This document shows, piece after piece, positions 25,106-31,903 of a stretch of 44,903 nt of DNA. The stretch spans positions 1 to 44,903 of the forward strand of contig CAIONQ010000084.1 of assembly GCA_903859705.1 (NCBI GenBank). The letters run 5' to 3'. The notes under the pieces were generated by a model. The model made no database searches and was not told where the DNA came from. It saw nothing but the letters and a program-made list of their open reading frames with translations. This stretch comes from an uncultured Chthonomonas sp. (GTDB taxonomy: Bacteria; Armatimonadota; Chthonomonadetes; Chthonomonadales; Chthonomonadaceae). The translations under genes were made by a program, and so were the position numbers. Within the stretch, counting starts at the first letter, position 1. Every line of letters starts with the position of its first letter.

Positions 25106-26095
25106 TTGTTATTCAACGGTTCAAAGCTAGGAATTTGCTGTGTTACGATGGCTGGTACGCTGCTATCAGGTGGCGCGGCCAACGCTTCGCACAAGCACAC
25201 CATGAAGCCTGGCGAAAACCTTTCCCACGTTGCTCGCAAGTACCACGTGGCAGTACAGGATATTGTACGGGCCAATCATCTTGAGGATTCTGATTCTCTT
25301 AAAGATGGCGTGGTTCTCACCATTCCAGATCCTGTAAAGCCAAAACTGGTTTCTGCAACAATGCATAAATCAGCCTCGGTGTTTGGTGATCGCATAAGCG
25401 TTAGGATGGGTCCTTCAGTCGATAGTCGCCGCGTCGAAATGTTCGATATGGGGGCGCCTCTTACAGTAACAGCTCTAAAGCAGGGTTGGTATCAGGTATC
25501 GCTGCAAGATGGCCGCAAGGGTTGGGTTCGGCAGGATTTTGTGAAGCTTGCTGGCGCGGTTCAGGTTGCCGCCAACAAGCACACACCTATTAAGCTTTCT
25601 CATGCAAAGTCCCACAGCGAAACGGCATCGCATCGCCGCCATGTGCTTAAGGGGCATCTTGCTCACAATAGTTCTTCTCGTCGAAATGGCCACAGCGGAA
25701 GGGTAACTTCAGCGCATGTGCCAGCAAACGCGGATATCGTGCGAACTGCCATTGCGTATCGTGGTACGCCGTACCATTATGGCGGCACAGGCAGATCCGG
25801 GTTTGATTGTTCTGGTTTCACGAGCTACATCTATGGTAAGAAGGGTGTGTCTCTGCCACATAATGCAGCGGCTCAGTTTTCTCATGGTTCTCGTGTTTCT
25901 AAGGGTGAGTTGAAGCCGGGAGATCTCGTGTTTTTCCACTGTGGCCGAAGGGGGATATCTCATGTGGGTATCTTCGTTGGAAACGGTAAGTTCGTGCACG
26001 CGTCCAGCCCGCACTCAGGCGGTGTACGCGTGGACAGTTTGAATAGTGGCTACTATAAGAGCACATATCGCGGTGCTCGTCGTGTAAAAAAATGA
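25106..26095 (+). CDS. Secreted LysM-SH3-NlpC/P60 peptidoglycan hydrolase
   Basis: This is a cell-wall endopeptidase of the D,L-endopeptidase type. With TTG 25106 (AAGGA at 8 bases) it has 329 residues. A short signal peptide ends ANAS near 28. LysM is at about 31-76 (HTMKPGENLSHVARKYHV). A bacterial SH3 domain at about 90-150 has RMGPS and GWYQVSLQDGRKGWV. A His/Ser/Arg-rich linker covers 155-205, then NlpC/P60 at about 208-325. The catalytic residues are C235 in FDCSGF, H286 in SHVGIF and H298 in FVHASS. The frame stays open upstream to 24971, but that position is at the promoter's transcription start. The divergent neighbour makes c-di-AMP. Confidence 0.92.
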   Translation: MLFNGSKLGICCVTMAGTLLSGGAANASHKHTMKPGENLSHVARKYHVAVQDIVRANHLEDSDSLKDGVVLTIPDPVKPKLVSATMHKSASVFGDRISVRMGPSVDSRRVEMFDMGAPLTVTALKQGWYQVSLQDGRKGWVRQDFVKLAGAVQVAANKHTPIKLSHAKSHSETASHRRHVLKGHLAHNSSSRRNGHSGRVTSAHVPANADIVRTAIAYRGTPYHYGGTGRSGFDCSGFTSYIYGKKGVSLPHNAAAQFSHGSRVSKGELKPGDLVFFHCGRRGISHVGIFVGNGKFVHASSPHSGGVRVDSLNSGYYKSTYRGARRVKK

Positions 26096-26127
26096 CGACC
26101 CGGGTGGCTCTAATGCTGTGTGTGCAT

Positions 26128-26159
26128 AGGGAGGCGGGTTTCCGCCTCCCTTTGTCTTT
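26128..26159 (+). terminator. Terminator of the NlpC/P60 gene
   Basis: AGGGAGGCGG (26128-26137) pairs perfectly with CCGCCTCCCT (26142-26151), followed by TTTGTCTTT. Confidence 0.88.
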
Positions 26160-26263
26160 GGGGAATTGGTGGCAGGGTATGTGAGCCAGGCAACCTGTTG
26201 TCTGCTCCAATTCTGCCTGAAATAAACCGGTTATCTTTAACTGGTGCTGGGAGGGTATTGATT

Positions 26264-27157
26264 ATGAATGCATGGAGCAAACGCATGGCCCGGGCCTCGG
26301 CTTCGCTGGCGCTGCTGCGTACGGTAGGCACGCTTGCCGCTGTAACAATTGTGCTGGTTGGCGCCAGCGGTTCGGCATCTGCTCGAGAGAAATTTCTGGA
26401 TCAGTTTAAGCAGGTTTACACCACAATGAAATCCGGTGGAAACCTGGATAATGCCTCTTGTGACCTGTGTCACCTAAACGGTCCGCCCAAACTGAACAAA
26501 TATGGAGTATCGGTGAAGGCGGCGCTGGAAAAAGCGAATGCCAAGGATGTTACCGCGGATGTACTACATTCTATTGAGGCTTTAGACTCCGATGGTGATG
26601 GTTTTTCTAACGGTGAAGAGATAACCGCGGACACTTTGCCTGGTGATGAGAAGAGCCACCCGGCCGGAGCACCAAAAGTTGCTGCCAAGCCGGTTTCTGC
26701 TTCTGAATCTCATGAGCCGAGCCCGTTCGATGTTGTTGGTGCTATCAAAGCGAAACATGCTCAGCACCCGATTATTGTTCACTTCCCAATTGGCCTGTTT
26801 ATGGCGAGCCTTTTGTTTGATATTCTTGCCCGACTAAAGAAGAACGAAGGCTTAAACGCTGCGGCGTACTACAACATCGTTTTCTCGGCAATTACCGGTG
26901 TGGCTTCGGTAATTTCGGGAATAGTTTGCTGGCAGTGGAAGCTTGCCGGTGATCCGCTGGTTGGTAATCTTAAGCTGCACCTCATTCTTGGCATCGTCAC
27001 GAGCGTGCTGATGTTTGTGCTGTGGGGTGTAAGGAAGAGCCAGACGAAGAAGATTACGGATCCTGTTACCATTGGCTATCTTATTCTGGCGTTAATTACC
27101 GTAGTAATCATCGCGCTTACTGGCCATGTTGGAGGCATCCTTAGCGGAGTTGTTTGA
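26264..27157 (+). CDS. Membrane protein with CxxCH haem motif, calcium-type loop and DUF2231 domain
   Basis: The start ATG has GGGAGGG at 8 bases and gives 297 residues. An N-terminal export signal (about 12-40, ending SASA) is followed by a short extracytoplasmic segment with C66-D-L-C-H70, a c-type haem attachment motif. About 40 residues later comes DSDGDGFSNGEE (108-119), a thrombospondin-3/EF-hand-like calcium loop. After a Pro/Ala/His linker, residues about 158-297 form a four-helix DUF2231 domain: HPIIVHFPIGLFMASLLFD, then LKLHLILG, and GHVGG at the end. DUF2231 is a predicted membrane redox/haem-type domain of unknown function. The architecture suggests electron transfer across or along the membrane; this is inference. 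Confidence 0.85.
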   Translation: MNAWSKRMARASASLALLRTVGTLAAVTIVLVGASGSASAREKFLDQFKQVYTTMKSGGNLDNASCDLCHLNGPPKLNKYGVSVKAALEKANAKDVTADVLHSIEALDSDGDGFSNGEEITADTLPGDEKSHPAGAPKVAAKPVSASESHEPSPFDVVGAIKAKHAQHPIIVHFPIGLFMASLLFDILARLKKNEGLNAAAYYNIVFSAITGVASVISGIVCWQWKLAGDPLVGNLKLHLILGIVTSVLMFVLWGVRKSQTKKITDPVTIGYLILALITVVIIALTGHVGGILSGVV

Positions 27158-27380
27158 TCTGCAGTGTCATAAAGGGGCGCCAACCTGTTCATAGTGTTTG
27201 CAACATGGAACAATGGCGCCCCTAACCGTGGTAGAATATTTAACATTCTGCGTGCGCACTGCACAACGCATAGCGCCCGTACGCAACAGTTTGCCATCCT
27301 GCTGTTTTTGTTCGCTTTCCAGCGGGTATCAGCGCAGGGTGGCTCATTTCGTTACTTAACCATCAGGAAGTCACGCATCT
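27158..27380 (+). repeat. Intergenic region with a long hairpin
   Basis: GGGGCGCCA (27174-27182) pairs with TGGCGCCCC (27214-27222), and inside it TGTTC (27186-27190) pairs with GAACA (27208-27212). No U-run follows, so it is at best a weak terminator of the DUF2231 gene. A TAGAAT box is at 27232-27237 without a good -35. Nothing else was recognised. Confidence 0.5.
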
Positions 27381-28697
27381 ATGAACCGCAGACAGTTTCT
27401 GAGAGACGCCGCATCCCTTTCTGTTACCACGGCCGCAGCCGGTAGCACTCTGGGTACGCGTGCTCTCGCAATCTCGCAGCAGGCCGGCGCCAAGGTCATC
27501 GATCCAGATGATCCGCATGATCCGCCCGTAGTCTGCGCCGTAATTGGAGCCAACTTGCAGGGTCGCGAAATCCTGACTTCGCTGGCAAAAATGGGTAAGT
27601 ATGCCCCGGTTGCGTATGTGTGCGACACCTTTGCTCAAGCAGGTTTCGACAAACGCTGGAAGGCAATCGTACCGGATGCGAAGTACACTGCCGATTACCG
27701 CAAGGTTTTGGACGATAAGTCTGTACAGGCTGTGTTTATCGCAACTCCATCGTATAAGCATAAGCAGATTGTTCTGGATGCAATTGCAGCCGGAAAGCAT
27801 GTTTACTGCGAAGCTCCTCTTGCCAATGACCTTGAAGAAGCCAGGGCCATTGCCGTGGCCGGTAAGGGTGCAAAGACAGCATTCCAATCTGGACTTATCC
27901 AGCGCAACAACAAGCAGCACAGGCATGTGCTTAAATTTGTGCGCGGCGGAGATCTGGGCCATCTTAGTGGGGGGCATGCACAGTGGCACAAGCGCACCTC
28001 ATGGCGGTTCCCGTGGCAGGATGCTGATAGGGAAAAGGATCTAAACTGGCGCCTTAATGCCGAAACTTCTACCGGCTTAATTGGCGAAATTGGTATTCAC
28101 CAGTTGGATACTGCAAGCTGGTTCTTCAAATCACTCCCGATTGCTGTTTCTGGCCGCGGATCCGTTCACGAATATGTGGATGGACGCACAGTGCCGGATA
28201 CAGTCAGCTGTATGCTTGAGTATCCTAAGAACCTGAATTTCTCTTACTCGGCAACTCTGACCAACGGATACGACGAGGCTTTTGAAGTATTTACGGGATC
28301 TGCGTGCGCTATTGAACTGCGCGACCTGCGTGCCTGGATGTACAAAGAAGCCGATAGCCCTGTGCTTGGCTGGGAAGTATTTGCACGTAAAGACGACATG
28401 GTTATTGGCGATGTAAAAGCTGGCACTGGACTACGCATTGCAACGGGCATTGCTCTTGTTGCCGATGCTACCAAGCAGCTTGCAATTGGAAAACAGCCTG
28501 GCGCCGTTGGAACAGACCTTACGAAAACAGCCCTTTATCAGGCGGTTACCGATTTCCTGAATGCAATTCGCGATAACAAGAAGCCCGAAGTTGGCCCTGA
28601 AGAAGGCTTTCAGGCCACTGTAGTAGCCCACAAGGCGAACGAGGCTGTTGTTTCTGGTACGCGCATTGAGTTCAAGAAGGAATGGTTTACACTGTAG
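27381..28697 (+). CDS. Tat-exported Gfo/Idh/MocA-family oxidoreductase (EAP variant)
   Basis: This NAD(P)-dependent sugar or cyclitol oxidoreductase fold has 438 residues. It begins with a twin-arginine signal, N-RRQFLRDAA at 2-10, then an Ala/Gly/Thr-rich region ending ALA. The Rossmann motif is VIGANLQGREILTSL near 53-67. The family EKP motif reads CEAPLAND, with Ala in place of the conserved Lys; this is known in some Tat-type members. The C-terminal half carries GEIGIHQLDTASWF and the GFO_IDH_MocA_C beta sheet. It starts with AGGAA at 11 bases. The paralogue follows 69 bases later, so they probably act together in the cell envelope on a carbohydrate. Confidence 0.92.
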   Translation: MNRRQFLRDAASLSVTTAAAGSTLGTRALAISQQAGAKVIDPDDPHDPPVVCAVIGANLQGREILTSLAKMGKYAPVAYVCDTFAQAGFDKRWKAIVPDAKYTADYRKVLDDKSVQAVFIATPSYKHKQIVLDAIAAGKHVYCEAPLANDLEEARAIAVAGKGAKTAFQSGLIQRNNKQHRHVLKFVRGGDLGHLSGGHAQWHKRTSWRFPWQDADREKDLNWRLNAETSTGLIGEIGIHQLDTASWFFKSLPIAVSGRGSVHEYVDGRTVPDTVSCMLEYPKNLNFSYSATLTNGYDEAFEVFTGSACAIELRDLRAWMYKEADSPVLGWEVFARKDDMVIGDVKAGTGLRIATGIALVADATKQLAIGKQPGAVGTDLTKTALYQAVTDFLNAIRDNKKPEVGPEEGFQATVVAHKANEAVVSGTRIEFKKEWFTL

Positions 28698-28703
28698 TAT
28701 TTC

Positions 28704-28730
28704 GGCTTCGCTGGCGGTGCCCGCGAAGCC
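28704..28730 (+). repeat. Hairpin between the two oxidoreductase genes
   Basis: GGCTTCGC (28704-28711) pairs with GCGAAGCC (28723-28730), with an inner GGC/GCC. It is followed by TGTGCTTTT, a poor U-tract. It may stabilise the upstream message or attenuate the second gene. Confidence 0.55.
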
Positions 28731-28766
28731 TGTGCTTTTAGCATCGCACAAAGGAGTATCGTTCTG

Positions 28767-30149
28767 ATGAGTGAGATCAACGATAACGCAGGCAGCACGC
28801 GCCGCGAGCTTCTACAGAAGTCGGCCGTTACGGTAGCTGCTGGAGTTGCCGCCACAACCGTTAGCCATATGCCCGCAACGGCAGAAGGAATGGCTCGGGT
28901 AATCGGTGCAAACGATCGTATTAATGTGGGCCATATTGGCATCGGCGTTCAGGGCACCCTGCATCTTCGCCTGATCAAAGAGAACTCGAAAGAGGGCCTC
29001 ACGAACAACACCGATCAGATCGGCGTTTGTGACATCTACACCCGTGCTCGTAAGGGTGGACAGGCAACGCTCGGTATTAAAGACAGCCAGACCTACGATG
29101 ACCATCGTAAACTGCTGGAAAACAAAGATATCGATGCAGTGTGGGTAACCACTTCTGATCAGTGGCATGCTCCTATCACCATTGATGCCGTTCAGGCTGG
29201 CAAGCATGTATACTGCGAAAAGCCGATGACCCGAACCATCGAAGAAGCCTTTGCGGTATTCGATGCGGTGAAGAAGAGCGGTAAGATCTTCCAGATTGGT
29301 TCTCAGGGCACTTCCGATGGCAAACATCATGCGGTTGGTGCGATGGTTAAGTCTGGCAAAATCGGCAAGCTGATTGTTGGCCAGGACAGCTACTGCCGCG
29401 CAGACAACAAAAAGGGCGAGTGGAACGATTATCGTAAGATCGATCCCGATGCTGCTCCTACCGCCTCTGGGGATGCATTCATCAACTGGGATGTTTTCTG
29501 CAAGGGTAAGAAGACCCCGTGGGACCCGGATCGCTTCTTCCACTGGCGCAAATGGTGGGACTACGGTTCAGGCCTGATGGGTGATCTGCTTCCCCACCGC
29601 TTGCACCCACTTATGTACGCGATGGCTATTCCGCTTGAGGGCGAGGGCGGTTTCCCGCAGCGTGTTTCTTCTACCGGTGGTCTGTACGTGCAGAAGATCA
29701 ACCCTGCAAGTGGCAAGCCCGATCGTGAAGTTCCTGACTTCATGAACCTGATGGTTGATTTTGGTGATTTCTCGCTCATGGCGATGACCTCCTGCGTAAC
29801 CGAGCAGGGCTGGCCTTCTATGATCCGTGGTAATAAGGCAACTATTGTTTACAATGGTGGCAATATCGAGCTTAAGCCAGAACATAACTACACAGACGAA
29901 ATTGATGGCGATAGCACCCCGGCACCTGGCCCAACGGAAGACATACGTATCCACGAAAAGAACTTCCTGGATTGTATCCGCTCTAACAAGCCAACCAATG
30001 GTAACATCGATCTTGCTACACGCGTTCAGGTAATGGTATCTCTCGGTGAGCTCTCTTATCGCCAGGGGCATACGTATCACTTCAATGCTAAAACACGCTC
30101 CTACGGCACGTCTCCAATCACGGCGTCAGCCCCGGGCAAGAAGGCCTGA
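28767..30149 (+). CDS. Tat-exported Gfo/Idh/MocA-family oxidoreductase (EKP form)
   Basis: This 460-residue relative of the upstream gene has a twin-arginine signal at 11-18 (TRRELLQKSA), followed by an Ala/Val/Thr region ending ATAEG. The Rossmann motif is IGIGVQGTLHL. The intact family motif YCEKPMTRT holds the conserved Lys. The middle of the protein has DPDRFFHWRKWWDYGSGLMGDLLPHRLHP, characteristic of secreted-type members. AAAGGAG lies 10 bases before ATG. The pair ends at a strong terminator. The substrate is likely a sugar or sugar derivative; no sugar transporter or glycosidase is directly attached. Confidence 0.93.
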   Translation: MSEINDNAGSTRRELLQKSAVTVAAGVAATTVSHMPATAEGMARVIGANDRINVGHIGIGVQGTLHLRLIKENSKEGLTNNTDQIGVCDIYTRARKGGQATLGIKDSQTYDDHRKLLENKDIDAVWVTTSDQWHAPITIDAVQAGKHVYCEKPMTRTIEEAFAVFDAVKKSGKIFQIGSQGTSDGKHHAVGAMVKSGKIGKLIVGQDSYCRADNKKGEWNDYRKIDPDAAPTASGDAFINWDVFCKGKKTPWDPDRFFHWRKWWDYGSGLMGDLLPHRLHPLMYAMAIPLEGEGGFPQRVSSTGGLYVQKINPASGKPDREVPDFMNLMVDFGDFSLMAMTSCVTEQGWPSMIRGNKATIVYNGGNIELKPEHNYTDEIDGDSTPAPGPTEDIRIHEKNFLDCIRSNKPTNGNIDLATRVQVMVSLGELSYRQGHTYHFNAKTRSYGTSPITASAPGKKA

Positions 30150-30183
30150 TTTCAGAATTTCGGAATGAAGTCTGGATAATCTT

Positions 30184-30226
30184 AAACGGGTGGCCGGGAA
30201 ATAATCCCTGGCCACCCGTTTCTTGT
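30184..30226 (+). terminator. Terminator of the oxidoreductase pair
   Basis: AAACGGGTGGCC (30184-30195) pairs with GGCCACCCGTTT (30210-30221), extended by GGG/CCC inside, and followed by CTTGT. The U-run is inside the stem's 3' arm. Confidence 0.8.
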
Positions 30227-30241
30227 AAGGTACCGAGTTAA

Positions 30242-31180
30242 ATGCAGGGCACGTATCGGCATAGTATAAGGGCGATGAATACCGAGTGGGAGTTTCAGCT
30301 TTGTGGCACGAACCCGGTGTTTCTTAGAGGCGTTGCTGAAGATGCCGCAGGCGAGGTTTTTCGCCTGGATGGCCAGCTTAGTCTGTTTGAAGCAACCAGT
30401 GAAACTTCAGATGTTAACCGTAATTCGGGCACTGGGCCTGTAGTTGTAGATCGCCGTTTTTTTTACTTGCTGCAGCGTGCAAAACAGTATTCTCAGGTTA
30501 CCAATGGCGCTTTTGATATTACGGTAGCGCCCCTTATGCGGGCCTGGAAGCTGCAAGGAGGGCAGGGGGCCGTACCAACTGATGACGAGGTACAGGCGGC
30601 ACTTTCGCTTACGGGCAGCCACATGCTACATCTGGATGATACTGCTTACACCGTATTTCTGGAACGCGAAGGAATGAGTATTGATCTCGGGGCAATTGGG
30701 AAGGGGTACGCAATTGATTGTGCCTCTGCTCTTGTAACCGATTATGGTGTGGAAGCAGCGCTGCTGCACAGCGGATCCAGTACTGTATACGGAATTGGAT
30801 GTACGCTTGAGGGCGATCCCTGGAAGGTTCAGGTTAAACTGCCTCAGGCGCCTGGAGCCTGGGGTGAATCAGAGACCGTGGTTTTCCAACTAAGTAACCG
30901 AGCGTTGAGTGTTTCTGCGCCGCATGGAAAATGGTTTGAGCGGGATGGTGTTCGGTACGGTCATGTGATGGACTCAAGCACGGGTAGGCCAGTGCAGGGC
31001 AGTTTGCTGGCAGCTGTTTCCGTAGGGAGCGCCGAGGTGAGCGATGCGCTTTCTACCGCTTTATTGGGAGCAGGCAAATCGCTGCTTCCTTCCCTTGTTA
31101 AGTTCTATCCGGATCTGCAGGCTGTTGTTGTAGATATGGAAGACGATGAGGTAACAGTTACAACCGTAGGTATACCGTGA
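30242..31180 (+). CDS. apbE: FAD:protein FMN transferase (ApbE family)
   Basis: ApbE attaches FMN covalently to Thr/Ser of target flavoproteins, usually on the outer side of the membrane. The 312-residue chain has the family features: AMNTEWEFQL near the start, LSLFEATSETSDVNRN, GAFDITVAPLMRAWK, DLGAIGKGYAID, and the metal-binding HVMDSSTGRPVQG with VSDALSTALL. There is no clear signal peptide or lipobox, so location is uncertain. No FMN-binding-domain target, Nqr or Rnf subunit is in the window. The start is ATG 30242; ATG 30275 is a possible shorter start. Confidence 0.93.
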   Translation: MQGTYRHSIRAMNTEWEFQLCGTNPVFLRGVAEDAAGEVFRLDGQLSLFEATSETSDVNRNSGTGPVVVDRRFFYLLQRAKQYSQVTNGAFDITVAPLMRAWKLQGGQGAVPTDDEVQAALSLTGSHMLHLDDTAYTVFLEREGMSIDLGAIGKGYAIDCASALVTDYGVEAALLHSGSSTVYGIGCTLEGDPWKVQVKLPQAPGAWGESETVVFQLSNRALSVSAPHGKWFERDGVRYGHVMDSSTGRPVQGSLLAAVSVGSAEVSDALSTALLGAGKSLLPSLVKFYPDLQAVVVDMEDDEVTVTTVGIP

Positions 31181-31220
31181 CCGACCGATTTTGTGTGAAC
31201 TACAGGAGATAAAGAGGTAG

Positions 31221-31481
31221 ATGGCAGAGGTAGGAAAATACGCAGCTGTGGCGATAATTGCGCTATTTGCACTTATTATTCTGTGGGGGAAAACGCCACC
31301 CGGTAATCGTACCCTCAGCCGAGTTCTGGGAGAACCTGGGCCGCCACCACGTTCCAGGAACGCGAAGAGTAAAAGCACCACCAGGACCAATTCAACGAGA
31401 TCTCAGACTGCGGCTAAACGCTCTTCCGAGAAGAAGACTTCTGCGAAGAAGGCTTCAGGGAATGTTGTGAAGAGGCAATAG
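31221..31481 (+). CDS. Small single-helix membrane protein with a basic tail
   Basis: This 86-residue protein has one membrane helix at about 8-22 (AAVAIIALFALIILWG), a Pro-rich stretch (GEPGPPPRSRN), and a Lys/Arg/Ser/Thr-rich tail likely to be disordered and nucleic-acid- or membrane-surface-binding. AGGAG and GAGG lie upstream of the ATG. It follows apbE by 40 bases. The last 68 bases are antisense to the end of the BlaI-type gene, so the Lys/Ser-rich tail here is the complement of a Ser-rich tail there. No family recognised. Confidence 0.6.
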   Translation: MAEVGKYAAVAIIALFALIILWGKTPPGNRTLSRVLGEPGPPPRSRNAKSKSTTRTNSTRSQTAAKRSSEKKTSAKKASGNVVKRQ

Positions 31482-31863
31482 AGTTTTCCTGGCGATCCAG
31501 CACCTGCCTGATTGAGGTCAACTCTCCCCGGGTGAACCCTTCGGTTTCTAACAGGTGGCGAATCAAAATCGCCGGCGAACCAGAGAACAACCTATGCAGG
31601 ATATCGTGCAGTATCTCTTCCCGGGCCTCATGCGACGATAGACGTGGGATATACACAGTTTTGCGTGGTTTAGCGGTTGTAATCTTAGCAGCCATTTCGC
31701 GCTCGGTAAGGCCCACAAGTGCCTTGCTTACCGCTCGGTAACCTGGAAGTGGTTCTGGCAGAGCGTTTAGCACATCACGCACTGAAGCCTCTTTTTTAGT
31801 CCAGAGCACGCTCATTACAAGCTGCTCTAGACCATTGAGATCTGTATACCCCGGTTTGCTCAT
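31414..31863 (-). CDS. BlaI/MecI/CopY-family transcriptional repressor
   Basis: The 149-residue protein has a winged-helix domain. It begins LNGLEQLVMSVLWTKKEASVRDVLNAL, continues GYRAVSKALVGLTEREM, and includes a wing with TVYIP. A dimerisation helix segment follows (LIRHLLETEGFTRGELTSIRQVLDR). The C-terminus is an unusual Ser/Lys/Gln tail of about 22 residues, encoded opposite the 3' end of the small membrane protein gene. In classic systems BlaI is released by a BlaR1/M56 sensor protease, but none is present here. The gene lies 40 bases after the glycoside-hydrolase-like gene, with AGGGAG at 7 bases, so it may be co-transcribed with it or regulate it. Confidence 0.85.
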   Translation of the reverse strand: MSKPGYTDLNGLEQLVMSVLWTKKEASVRDVLNALPEPLPGYRAVSKALVGLTEREMAAKITTAKPRKTVYIPRLSSHEAREEILHDILHRLFSGSPAILIRHLLETEGFTRGELTSIRQVLDRQENSIASSQHSLKPSSQKSSSRKSV

Positions 31864-31903
31864 TCGCGGGCTCCCTGCAGGTACTCAATCCATACCCTGA
31901 ACT

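Noticed and set aside
26120-26263. 48-codon extension of the DUF2231 protein
   Set aside because: It would begin inside the terminator region of the previous gene, while ATG 26264 has GGGAGGG and directly begins an export signal.
27363-27989. 208-codon minus-strand frame
   Set aside because: It is antisense to the first Gfo/Idh/MocA gene and looks like a reading-frame shadow without motifs.
28812-29543. 243-codon minus-strand frame
   Set aside because: It is antisense to the second Gfo/Idh/MocA gene; no ribosome site or family match.
31414-31863. A full BlaI/BlaR1 beta-lactam response system
   Set aside because: Only the BlaI-type repressor is present; there is no M56 sensor protease or beta-lactamase nearby.
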